Assembly: GCF_033958435.1 (NCBI RefSeq)
Contig: NC_134138.1
Span: 189,197,298-189,261,297, forward strand
DNA length: 64,000 bases
Direction: 5' to 3'
Source: Carettochelys insculpta
Lineage: Eukaryota; Chordata; Testudines; Carettochelyidae
Position numbers and translations under genes: made by a program
Notes under the pieces: generated by a model
What the model saw: the letters and a program-made list of their open reading frames with translations, nothing else
What the model was told of the DNA's origin: nothing
Database searches by the model: none
In this document: piece after piece, positions 19,306 to 31,166 of the stretch
Layout of the letters: each line of letters begins with the position of its first letter
How positions within the stretch are numbered: the first letter of the stretch is position 1

Positions 19306-22300
19306 TATTATTATTCAGATAATGGGCATACCCAAATGGTGCTGGGTACTTTTGCAAACACAATTCCTCTTCAGAAGACTTAAAAACCTACAAAAACAAG
19401 GACGAACTCAGAGAAGAAGCAAACAAGCAAAGGGGGACAAGTGATGACAGGTTTACATTAAATTAGTTACACTGCCAGTTAATTCTTCAGCTGTCCACAA
19501 TTTTCCCTCCACAAATCAACCACCTTTGTCTTCAAGTCCCATGTGCTTACTCTGCTGTTATCCTCTTCCTTCTCCCTTCCTCCCTCCCCTAACAGAATGG
19601 TTCACCACTCAGAAAATAGATTGATATGGATAAGTAGGTGACGTAGTATCCTGTTGCTTATTGTCTTTGTAGAACAAGTGGATCTTCAGGAAGGATTTAA
19701 ATGAAAAGAGAGAGAATAGCTTTCAAAACCAGCTAAGGAAGCATTTTGCTGTGTTCTGTTTATGTGAAGTGGACATGTTTTGCAAAGAAATTTGCAGTGT
19801 CATTCTGTGCCTGCTTTTATCATGTGTCACTGTTTCCTTGAACTTTATTGTTTCTGAAAAATCAGCCACCTAATATGTTCAAAGTGTATATCCTTTACAT
19901 ATTGATATAGGAATTTTCTAGAGCTGACCAGAGGATGGCCACTTGCAAGGATGTTTGAAATTTGTTTGGGTTCTGCATGGGAACAAACTCAAAATCATTT
20001 GAATATTTTTGCAAAAATAAAGGTCTGTCAAAATACCCATTTTGGGGTTGAAACTGTAGCTTTTTGGTTTGGAAGAAGGTTTGTGTGTACAAGGGTCTGG
20101 TGGGTTGGACACCACCCAGACTGACCCAGGATTCAAGTTTCTGCTCGGCTTGATTCGGAGCAGAATTTTCAACCTTGGATCACACTAATAGCATCTCTCT
20201 CTTGCAAAACTTCCTGATGAAATCTTTTTTCAAAACTGATGGGTCTCCAAGAAACATTCAGCTTCGACCAAATGACATTTCATTGACAATGTTTCTTTCA
20301 GCTTTAGATGTTTGCCCTAGGCAGCATTGAATTCATGCCTTTTGTCCTTTGTAAGATGCTAATATCACTCTCTCTGAAGTGCAACTGCACATCTATTCAC
20401 AGCTCTTGGAACATGTGCAGCAGAAGGAAATTGGTAGTTTGACAAATTGTTTGTAAGCGCTATACAGTGCAGCATACAAGCAGACAAAGGCTGGAAATTA
20501 ACATTTGCTTACCATAGATGGACTGTGTATAATTGCTTAGCCAAACAGTGAGTCACACCATTCCTTGTACACAGCATCTTGGTGTATCCCATCATCACTG
20601 AGGAAATTAGCTGCTATTAAATTACTTCATTTTGTATAATTCCCAGCATTAAATATATCCTGAGGGAAGAAATCACTGTTGCATATATACTGTATATCAA
20701 AGAGACCGATACTGTTGTAGCTGAGTTATAATGTGTGGGGCTCAACTCTGAAGCTATGGAAAGGTACTGTATTACCGACTGGCACTCTGGAAAGCCTTAA
20801 AATAAAAATGAGCCCTCCAGTCAGCTCCTAGAACAAAAAACAAACAAACAGACCAAACAACCTAAATCAAAACTTTATTAATGCTTCAGGCCCATATCAG
20901 GACCTTTCACAAATGTGGCAGTAGTTCATATTGCCTACCCAGAGCTTAAAAAGTTTATATTAGCAATCAGGAAAACTTAAAATGCCCTAATACTGTAGGA
21001 TATGCACTGCTTTGCACTTTCTTTGCTGTGACGCACAGAAGAGGTGTACGAATTCCTGATTAGATAAATTACCTGCCTAAGGCAATCTATGCCACGCTTT
21101 GCTAAGTGCCGGGTATTCGCAAGTTCAGGCTTTATGATTCCATATGCCAGCTGATTATCTGAGTGTCTTTAGTCACAGGATCAGTACTTCCCAAATGCCC
21201 AGTTCATAAAATTAGAGTACAAGCATTATCTTAAGAGGGTTATGCAGCACCACTGCAAGAAAGAAAGAGGGATGAGTGTGGGAATTCACACTCCTTGGGA
21301 AAGCAGCAGCTAGTACCTTCTTGCCTTCCCCCTCCTGCAGGCCTTTCCTCCCCTCCACCCCCGAAGAGCCTCCAGTGGTTTACAGCAATGGAATTGACCT
21401 TTGACAAACCTCAGAAAAAGTGTTGGGTCTTGTCCTACAGTCCTGAGCTGTCCTAAGTCTCCTTCCCCGCCGGGACCTGCCCTTGGAAGTTCCCTGCGAG
21501 CCAAATCCTTTGGTCTGGGAGCATGTGAACCACTGTAAAGATAATGGGAGAGAGAGGTGCAGCGGAGGCCATGAGGATGTTATACTGTGGGATTTTGGGG
21601 GAGCTGCCTTCAGCGGTGTGGTAGAATGGTCCAGACTGGAAGGGGTACTTTAGAGCTGCTCAGGGTGCGAGAAATGGGGAGAGATGGAGAGTACCTTACT
21701 GATGCTCTTCAGTGAGCTAAATTTAGATCCTGGACCCTAGATCTCAGCTATGGGAGCCCAGTCAAGTAAGATTTCTCTTATTAAATTTTTTGTTTGTTTT
21801 GTAACAAGAAGATTAGAAAGTATTTTTTCAGCTCTGCTGAACATTGCTACGAATTCAGGAACCATTTGTAAGATTCACTTCAAACTTCATATTAAAATTT
21901 AACCTTAGTCTCAGATGCCACTTCCCAATGTAAGACCAGCCTGTCTTACCCAGTAGATTTTCGAGGGGACTTCAAATCAGCTTTATAAATGAAACACATA
22001 ATGGAAATTCAAAAACTACATTCATTATAGAGTTATTATGTTGGTAGCTGAGTTGGGTTCTCTCCATTTCTGCATTGGATTAGTTATTTTGCTTTTGCTT
22101 GTGTGGAAGTTACTTGTGTCTACTTAGACTGTTAGGTAAATATTGGGGATAAGGCATCCTACAAATGTGCATCTGTATTGTTGTTGTTTACTGCAAGCCT
22201 TTTTCCCACAGTCCAAGGAGTGTCTGAGATTGCTTAAATTCATGCCACTTTTCTATACCCGTGATTCATTATTTTGCATTGTAGGTGAATTTTTCAAAGG

Positions 22301-22785
22301 TAAATACTACAGATATGCCTCTAAAATTTTTTTGCAAATGCTACATGATCTTTGCAGTTGTGCATGTAAATTGTGCCGGGGTGCATGAATAAACTGTTCT
22401 GTTTGTAAATGTAACATGATGTGGTATGTATGTTTATACATATGACACCAAATAATTGCTCCTGCTGGTAATCTCAGCAACCTTCTGCTATTTCCCTTCA
22501 TCCCTTTTTAATGTCACAGCTATAAGTCACATCTCTCTGATGACTGGATGTGATCTTTCCTAATATATGATAATATTTCATTGATTGATCACTTACAGGA
22601 GTGCTCTCAATGATGTCAATAGCATTATTTTTCTAAGCGAGGTTCAGGCCAATAATTTGAAGATACCATTAAGCTGTGTGTGTATTTCTTATCCAGAGCT
22701 TAATTCTCTCTCTCCCTTTAGTATCACTTGACAGGTTTGGATGCACCCTTATTGGAAGAAGAGATTATTTTTTTATGTAATTCAG

Positions 22786-22828
22786 TCTTTCGCTCCCTCT
22801 CTCTCTCTCTCTCTCTGTATATATATGT
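22786..22828 (+). repeat. (CT)n microsatellite running into (TA)n
   Basis: A CT dinucleotide run of about 12 units followed by GTATATATATG. Confidence 0.9.
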
Positions 22829-25004
22829 ATTAAGGGAAAGCTTACTTTTTTACAATTTTAATCTCGTTTCCCATTGCTTTAATCATACAGTTTGTTAGGG
22901 AACAGAATTCATTAGTGCTCATTCACTTATAAGGATTTGATTCAGGCTCATCAAGGAATCACTCCAGTGTATATATTTTAACACAGGTGTCAGAAAATAT
23001 AGTTTAACTGTGGATAAAGCAAGACTTCCCCTATTATAAGATGATGGGCAGTTTCTAAAGACTTACTTTGCATGGTCTTGTCAGGCCACACCGTGTCTGT
23101 GAAGTAGGTTGCCAGACAGGAAGTATGAAACATCAGGACAGAATTAAACTTGGCTGGTTCTCTAAACGTATATGTTTTATGAGACTTTTAGTGTCAAATT
23201 ACATTCTAAAAGACCTTTATCTAGGTTTACAGAAAGAGATTCACAGTGATCATGCGTACTGTGAGATGAATCCTTATGTAAAGGAACAATTAAAAGATTG
23301 AGACAGGCTCTCCAAATTCAGTTTTCTGAATTTTGCTCACAGTCATCTTTATTATTATGGGATTTAAGTTGCACACATTCTGTATTATGTGCTTCCCAAG
23401 TAAAATAAAATGCAAACCATAACCTAATGCACATGATATCTAATGAGACAAAGGCATAATACATAAAAATATGTCAGTGTGAGGGAGATATACATACTAA
23501 ATCCTTCTCTTCAGCCAGGTTTTCTCTCTCTTTACTTCCCCTGTTTACAAGCTCCCAGCTTCAGTTGCAAGGTATATGTGCCACCACGTCCCTCTTTGAT
23601 ATATGATCTACTCCTTCCATAGAAGAGAGCAGGTCACTAATAAGCAAAATAAATGAAAAGTGAAGGAGTGACCTTAATCAGCTACTTTATTCAGAGTGTC
23701 TCCAGATGACCCCTGTGGATCTCCTCTGGTCTCCATTTTTATCACAGCTCCCCCACTTCTTTTTTAGTGAATTTTGGTGAGTTATTTATTCATTTATTTT
23801 TAATATAAGCGGACAAGCTGAAATGGAAACTGAATTTTATCTTCCTTTTTTTTGTTGCCTCGGCTAAGTAGAACCAGACATCTCCAGAGCAAATTTCACT
23901 GTGCTGCCCCGCAATTGATCTCAACCCTGATTTGAGCCTCTTAGTTCAGCCTCTCTTCACTTCAATCCTGGGCAAAGACTGCCAGTCATGCTACACTACC
24001 TATGTTACGGTGGGGATTTTCTGTGAAGAGAATTCCTGGCTACTGGGGCTAGGCTGAGATCATCAAATCTGTTTTACTTAGGAGCTTACTCTGAGCTTGA
24101 TGCCATGGGTTCTGAGGTGACAAATGAGTGCTTTATCCATTAAAGCTTCTGCTCCTTACTTTCTTTCCCATCTCATCAGATCAGCCCTTTTCCTAACCAC
24201 TATGTGCTGAAATTCTACTGAAATCACCGAGGTCTCTGTACGTAGAGGGCTGGCAGAATTACGCTCATAGTGTGCATAAATTTCAGTGGCTGTGCCATTA
24301 AGACCTAATATTTTTCCCCATTAAGATGTTTAATTGTCTAAAGTGTTTTCTTCCTTTTTAATATTTTCATTTCTTGCACTTAGCTTTCTTCCTGTAACTT
24401 ATTAGCCAGCATTACTGCCCAGATGTCTCTTTACGAGTTGTGGGTATTTTGCTGAAAAAAAATCATAAATCTTCCTAGCATTATGGGAGCATGTAGTAAT
24501 AGTGCCTGTAACTCTTAGTTATTGATTTAGTGCTGCCTTTTCCCCTCCCTTTAACCAAGTCATTAGCTAGCTTATTCCATCACCCTACTCACAGAAATTT
24601 CACTATTTGGTTTGAAACAAAAGATTTGTCTTCCTCATATTGGTAGCTTGTTAGCAGTTTCTTGGTATCGTTCAGGTATATATACATATATATTTTCCCT
24701 AGTTTAATTATACCCTTTTCTAATTTTCCAGAAACTTTTCTATCTTTTTTTTCAATTTGTTTGAGTAAACAATACAAGGCATTAGAGGGGCAATTTTAAT
24801 GAGTGGCCATGGTCAGAAAAAATAATCATAAATTTATATCATGTTTTTTCCATGAATATTATTCTCATCGATGTCTCTCATATCCAAGTTGTCAGTTTAT
24901 CAGTCAAAAGAGGGTTATTTGGACTTCCTGCTCTGTTAGATCAGACTAATATATGCAAATCAAGCTTTATGTAAGCCCTCTACAATCTGACTAGCTATAA
25001 TCAA

Positions 25005-25088
25005 AATTCAAAAAAACCAAAAAAACAAAAAAACCAACCAACCAAAAAAAAAATGATGAAAACCCCCCAAAACCAAAACCAAAAAACT
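25005..25088 (+). repeat. A/C-rich low-complexity tract
   Basis: Runs of A broken by CC, of the form (AAAAACC)n, with one interruption near 25052. Confidence 0.9.
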
Positions 25089-27967
25089 GGACCCAGAACT
25101 CAGCTGGAAATGTGGCTATTGAGACTTGAGGCACAGTACTGTGTAAACAACTTTTCTAGAGCTATATTGCCTCTGGTGTGCTGGAAGCACTGAACATATA
25201 TGACCTAAGGGCACACAGAATCAATTAATCAAAGAGCATAACACATTTCAAGCCTCAGTTCAGTTAAATTTAAGTGCTTTGTGAAATAAGTGTGTGGTTA
25301 AGTCCATCTCTCTTCAGCAAAGCATGTAAGCAAGTCTAATTGTAAGCATTGGCTCAAATCCTCTTAAGCGTCTGCTTAAATGCTTTGCCATAGGTTCTGG
25401 GAGTAGAGATGCCAGGGATGCTGCTACCAATCCATTGTGAACTTGGGTCACCCACATCTTCCCCAAGGTAGCGTAAATGAAACTACAGATGTGTAATGTG
25501 TCATTTTAACTAGTACATATATGTAGTGGATGATGAATCTGAGCAATCCCAATATTAACAACTTTGGGTTAATAGCAACATTTTTGCTGGGAACCAGTCC
25601 CGTCCGATTGACTCTAATGTTAATGATCTTTGGATACTGGCAACAGCACATGGCTTATTGAGAAACTCCTTTGTATGAAAGGCCCTGGTCACAAGCAGGA
25701 TTTCAGGGCTGTAGCCAGGGAAGGAATTGCTGGGAAGCACTGCCATGGCTGGAACCGTCAAGGCTGCCTGAAACCAGAAATTTGCCACCTACAGAAGAGC
25801 TAATGCACTGGTGCACTCAGTCATGTCTAGTGATGAGGATGCTGCCTGAATCCCATTGTGGCTGGCAGGGAGGGAAGGCTCCAGGCAGGATAGCTTGCAG
25901 AGGGAAAGGGGAGGCACTGGGGCCCTGAAGGGTTTCACAGGAGCTTTTCCTGCACTCTTGAGTCTGTGCCTTATTCTGGAACTGAAGGCTTGAGCTGAGC
26001 ACATCCCACCTCTCCCTTGCTTGGTTGCAGCCATACAAATTTGCCTTTAACAACCTGGGAATTGCTAATAAGCAGCATCCAGTGTATAAATACAAAACAG
26101 TTCAAATGATAAGAAGCTAGAATGCCTTATATTTGTTAACACCAGTATATTCTTAAATACATACATCCTGAACAAGTATTTACCCAGGACTGCAGAATCT
26201 GTGGTTTATGAAACAGTGTATTTCCACTAATCTGTTTATATATCTCCTGTTACCCATTTTAGTAAATATAATACTCTTGTCGGTATTATAATCATCCTTG
26301 CTTGCCCCATCTATACAACTGTGCTATGACGGCCATTAGTCTTTAAAGATAATTTAGTGCAAAAGTGTTTGTCATCACAGTCTTTTGTTTGGTTGTGGCT
26401 GGAGTCTAGACAAATCAAGAGTCTGGGGGTTTGTTAATGAGCTAGAACTTCCCTCAAGTGCTTGTATGTAAAATGATTTACAAAGCCCTAATAGTCTGAG
26501 CATCCCCACCGCAAAGGTACTACTAGATTCAGCTCAGATTGTGACACAGTGTGTGGGTGTGAGAAGGTCTGGATTCTCCCCTCTGTGCTGTTGGACAGGG
26601 AGGCAAGTCACACTTTCACTCTTTGCGCTTGCTGAGCGCAGGGGCTGGTGGTAGTGTTGGTGTTGGTGATAGCTTACCCAAACAAGGTGAGGTATGCCGA
26701 GGCTTAGCTCCTCTTTCACACTAGTTAGTGGAGCTGTCGGAGGCAAGGGTGAGTTGTGTTTGCTGCTCCTTTTCGAAGGAAGTAGCAAAGGGTGTGTTGT
26801 GGCTTGCTGCCCATCCAGTGGCTCCTGGAAGCACTGTGACTGTGTTAGGTATAGTTCTGCTGGAGCAGTGCTCCTTGCTATGGGCACCTGGCTTTACGGT
26901 CACAGTCTGGCTCACAGTTGTTGATAAAAGTAAGTGAAACTTACAAAGGATTGTTTAGACTTTTTTCTTGAGTTGATCTGTATTGCAGTCTGCTTCTTTT
27001 TACACAACTTTGTCCAAAATTGGTGCTTATTTCTTTTTCAAAAAATTCAAAGGCTTTAAAAATATGTATTTGCTGAAAACCCCCCACTCATTATATTGTT
27101 AATGCTACAGAAATATTTTATGCGTATATGACATTATATAATAAATGGTGTGTTAAATGTATTAATCCCCACCCATATTCCCTTTGCAACTGCAATTGAT
27201 AATTTTTTTTTCCTAATGGAAAATATTATCCAACCCCCTTCCCCATTTATTATTTAGCAACCATCATAAAAATCATGCCGTCATTAATAATCCTGGAAGT
27301 GCTTAATGTACCAAAGTGTGCCACATTAGAATGCACATTTCAGCTATCTTGACATCCCTGTCACCAGTTTCAATCACTAGAGGTGCTGTCATTACTCATC
27401 AGCGGCATAATTTACATGCTGCCTTATTGATGCTGCCAGAGTGTGGTTGCATGTGGAAAAATATTTTAATTGTATTTCAAATGGGTGGTGGAGTTACAGT
27501 TGCAGTTTAGATGAAGAAAGGAAACCTGTGTAATTTCACAATGAAAAAACAGCTTTTATTTGTATTCTGTACAATCTAGGGAAAACTGGAGCTCAGGGTA
27601 CATTTACACTCTGAGATAAATTTGAATTTATTAATATTGATTTTTGTAATGCTGGATGTTATAAAGTCAGATTTAACTATCTTCACCTCCCCATGTGCTC
27701 CTCACAGATCGACTTACTGCTGCCACACGCAGTGTGCAAACATTGACTGCTGCAGTAGTGCATTGTGGGAACGTGTCCCACAGTTCCCTCATCACTGTAG
27801 CATTCTGGGTCTTTTCACTGGTATTTGACATCATCTTCCCACATTGCCTTGCTCTCATTCCCCTCCCATTGTAAGCAAACATCCATTTTGCCAGGTGGAA
27901 GGAAGGACAACTAGTGCAGAAACAAAGATTGCCAAATGCACACACATCAATTGCTTTTTGAAAAACA

Positions 27968-28055
27968 ACAAGAAGTCCTGTGGTACCTTATAGACTAACA
28001 GATATTTTGGAGCATAAGCTTTCATGAGCAAAGACCCGCTTCATCAGATTGCTTC
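27968..28055 (-). repeat. Penelope-like repeat fragment
   Basis: The plus strand reads AGTCCTGTGGTACCTTATAG and then AGCATAAGCTTTC, the reverse complement of a very common reptile repeat. It is the same family as the arms at 8682-8872. The minus strand contains a hammerhead-like core. Inserted within the 2-kb element. Confidence 0.55.
28010..28047 (-). ncRNA. Hammerhead-ribozyme-like motif
   Basis: The minus strand reads CTGATGA, a degraded helix II (AGCGGGTCTTTGCTCAT), GAAA, then GCTTATGC and TC. Box 1 and box 2 match the hammerhead consensus. Helix III is perfect and minimal: A-G-C pairs with G-C-T around a TTAT loop, leaving C as the expected cleavage-site base at 28010. Very short helix III is a known trait of hammerheads in Penelope-like elements. 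Helix II has mismatches and helix I was not identified, so this copy is probably inactive. Confidence 0.45.
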
Positions 28056-28555
28056 TTAAAACTGTAGCTGTAACTGAATTATGAAAGGTTTTATAAAAAT
28101 CATCAGGTGTGTGTCTTCTCAGCTGGCCCTCCACTGACTGTTCCCCTTCCCTTGATTGTAGCTGATCCCTGAAAATAACATAGGACCAATGAAAAGTAAG
28201 AAGAACGAGTAGATAGTAGAGTGTTTGAAAAAAAAAAGAATTGCTGAGTGGAGGGTTTTTGGGTTCCCAGTTCACTGTACAACTGTGCACAGTCTATATT
28301 CTCAAGTGGCCCTCCACCCACTCTTCCCTGTGTGAAGGGGTCCAAAGTGAGAAGAAAGGTAATAGGAAAGGCTGGGAAAAAAAGATTTTTGGCTTCCCTC
28401 TTCAGTACACAGACATTGCCAACATGAGGGATAGGGGATGGGGCTTGCCAAATCTCATTGCCATTGTGGGACAGTTTGGTATATGTAGGTCGAATGGCCA
28501 GTTGACATAGTCCCTGAAAATCCTTTTTGGTGGTGGAGTGCAGAGTCTGTGGCTC

Positions 28556-28870
28556 TAGGGCCACTTGAACTGTTCCCACCAGGTGGCAGCCAGACATTGC
28601 AACTCATAGTTGCTGGGAGAGACTTCTGTCCGATGACAGCCAGCTATGTGGATCCTCATTGTGGCAGAGTGGGATGGAGGGGGTTGAATGGGGGGGCAGT
28701 TGAGGCAGTCCCCCTGGAGTGCTGCAAGCCCCTGAAAATCTTAGCCACTGGGAGAAACTTGCCTCCAGCAGCAGAAAGGCCCCAAAAATATTTTTGGTGT
28801 GGGGCCAGGTTGAAGCAGTCCCCCCACGATGGCTGCAAGCCCCCAGAAATCTTTCCTACCCTTGGAGCTC
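28556..28870 (+). repeat. Imperfect tandem repeats, ~109-bp period
   Basis: The segment at 28697 (GTTGAGGCAGTCCCCCTGGA, then GCTGCAAGCCCCTGAAAATC) recurs at 28806 (GTTGAAGCAGTCCCCCCACG, then GCTGCAAGCCCCCAGAAATC). A weaker copy starts near 28556. It is GC-rich and non-coding, inside the 2-kb element. Confidence 0.65.
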
Positions 28871-29189
28871 TCCCTGCATGCAAACCAGCACATGGTGCTG
28901 CCTGACAGCATGGTCCACACCGAACAGCAGGCATGCCCTTTTATTGGGTTGGGGACTACCCACATCATGTGGCTGAGTGTGCGAAAGACCCTGACTGTGT
29001 GGCACCTGTCAGGGGGCATGCACAAATGTAACCCACTGAGGAGAAGTTTCTCAGCCTCTCATACAAGCACGACCCCCACAACAGCCTAGCTGCAATGTGG
29101 TGTGGTGCGGCAGCGGCTGGCACGATCTCCATGTTGGGGCTATTTGTAATGGGTAGGTGCACACACAGCACTAATAACAAAGAAAGAAA

Positions 29190-29216
29190 GAGAGAGGGAG
29201 CCGTGCTAGTCTGTAT
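29190..29216 (+). repeat. Short Penelope-like repeat end
   Basis: GGAGCCGTGCTAGTCTGTAT matches the conserved GTAGCCGTGTTAGTCTGTA word that ends many of these reptile repeats, preceded by a GAAA/GAGA-rich tract. It is a minimal fragment. Confidence 0.35.
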
Positions 29217-29602
29217 ACTGTCAACGTTTCTGAGCCTCACATATAAGCATGACTCTACAGCCACAAACTTCCTGGTCCAAATTGAAATTCTTTCTGTTAC
29301 CTAATTCCTGTGCACCTGGAGAGCAGTGGTCAGAGCACAGCCCTGTGGGGCATTGTGGGTTACATACAGGACACCTCTGGAGGCTAATAATTCAACTTTA
29401 ACATATGGTGCTTACACACTGGCCTTTATTGAAACTCTTACATTCAAACTTGATGCTACACCCAGCTGGTTCCGACAACATTATGATATCACTATTAGTG
29501 CTCCCTAAATCGAGCTAATGGTATTTACAATGAAGACAGTCGGGTTGTAATAACAAGCTAACCGCCTTAAATTTAAATTTATCTCGGAGTGTAGATGTAG
29601 CC

Positions 29603-30712
29603 TCTGTCAGTGGGTTTGATGACTTGTATTACCGCTAGAGCTCCTGGTACACTCAATTAAACTGTAGACATATGACATGTGTTAGTTATTATTAAGGTTC
29701 CATGGAAGTTTGAGCCCCAATGCACAGCTACGCTGGAGATGAACCCCTATCATACAAACACTTAAATGCAGGCATAGCTTTACTTATATCAGTGGGCTTA
29801 TTTGAGTAAAGCTATGTACCTGTGTAAGTGGATAATACAATAGGGTTTTAGACTGCAGTGCAGGTTGTTGGCCATTTATCTTCTCTAGTAACAGTTTGCT
29901 GATTTGTCTCTTATCCTGTTTCTTGCTTTTTGGAGACTCGCATTATAGAGGGAATATACATTAGATTTTTCAGTACTAAGAAAGGGAGTTGAGTAGCCAG
30001 TTCCCATTGACTTGAAAATCTACTTACCATAGATAAATCTAAGTATTCAGGAAGTTATATCTTCACCAAAGTTGTTTACTCTAGGCTGAAGCTTGACGCA
30101 AAATGAGCAGGTTCTTTTGAAAAAAATCATTACTAATATATATGAGAGATGTTGAAGTGCTATCCATTTGATAATCTCTGAGCCGTTGAGCTATACATGC
30201 ATGCAAACAAGTTAAATAGTTACTACATGCAAACAAAATTCTGGGTTACAAGAATGTTAATGTTGCAAATTAGGAAATGCCAGAAATAAGGTTGCCCATG
30301 CATACAAATGAAATCTTTCCTTATGAACTTATCCAAATATAACCTTAATTCTGGCCTTTCCTAACTTCTGAGTACTTAACTCAGTGATCTTGATGTTCTT
30401 CTAATGTTGTCTTTTGGATACATTTTCCTGGGCTGTTCTTAAAAAGTAACCAAAAAATCAGAAATTCCATCTTGTGTCAACTCATTGGGTCATCAGCAGA
30501 GGTAGGATATTCAGATCCACAGCATAGATTTTAGCCTCTTGAGCTAATGTTGAGCTTGTGGTAATGTGCTGTTATCCACTAGGTGGACCATCCAATAGAA
30601 CAGGATGAGAGAAGCAATCATCCCATGGATTTCACAACGGACAGCAGAGGAATGATGTGACTTAGGAATTCTGGATTCAGTTCTAGGCTCTGCAGTGTGA
30701 ATATACTAAAGT
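29603..30712. other. Gene-free stretch
   Basis: AT-rich with nothing recognised. Two copies of ACATGCAAACAA/CATGCATGCAAAC occur near 30197-30235. Confidence 0.5.
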
Positions 30713-31166
30713 CAGTGTTTTTCTGTTTAAAAAAAAAAAAGGAGGAGCTGGTACTTAGCCAGCTCCTCACCCCTTCTTTTCCCCACCTCACAGCCAGGGC
30801 TACTGGTGGGGCTATGCATTCCAGCTGGCTACCTGCTGCGGGGCCATGGAGGACCCTGCACCCCAGCTGGGTTCCTGGAGCTGTAGCTGTAGCTGCTGGT
30901 GGGACTCTGTGCCCTGGGGCTGCCAGGGTTCCTCCAGCTCCAGCCGGGTCTTTGGGGCTGGAGCTGATGACGAGGCTCCCACCTCTGAAGCTGCTGGGGT
31001 TTCCCCAGCCCCTGTCGGTGTTCCCACTGCTGGGGCTGCCAGTGGAGCTCTCTGCTTTGGCTGGCTCAATGCCTCAGGGCTGCCAGTGACCCCTGCCCTT
31101 CCCCAGCTGGTCTTGCCAAGGTGCCAGTACAGAGTATCAGGCCATTTCTGGCACAGAAAAGCACTG
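30713..31166. mobile_element. hAT MITE, 454 bp
   Basis: Starts CAGTGTTTTTCTGTTT. The right end in reverse complement is CAGTGCTTTTCTGTGCCAG. The flanks ACTAAAGT and CTAATAGT agree as an 8-bp TSD if one T was lost on the left. The interior has GGAGCTGGTAC near the left and GGTGCCAGTAC near the right, the subterminal signature shared with 15249-15396. It is GC-rich inside with no transposase. Confidence 0.7.

Larger units (their letters stand above)
19308..27595. other. Long gene-free stretch
   Basis: More than 8 kb without a recognisable exon or structured RNA. Open frames are short and match random expectation. Two low-complexity tracts are listed separately. This looks like intergenic or deep intronic DNA. 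Confidence 0.5.
27596..29602. mobile_element. 2-kb TIR element with Harbinger-like ends
   Basis: The left end, GGGTACATTTACACTCTGAG followed by ATAAATTTGAATTTA, pairs with the right end in reverse complement, GGCTACATCTACACTCCGAG followed by ATAAATTTAAATTTA. That is a TIR of about 35 bp with few mismatches. The outer 14 bp resemble the Harbinger termini in this window. There is no transposase-like frame. The interior includes a palindromic-looking GCATTGTGGGAACGTGTCCC segment near 27761, a Penelope-like fragment (27968-28055) and tandem repeats (28556-28870). No clear TSD was seen. Confidence 0.65.

Noticed and set aside
27180..27500. AT-rich block with homeobox-like words, possible conserved enhancer
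   Set aside because: Conservation cannot be judged from one sequence; alignment to other amniotes would be needed before calling it.
28103..28597. 164-codon minus-strand frame
   Set aside because: Within the 2-kb non-coding TIR element and overlapping repeat sequence; no domain.
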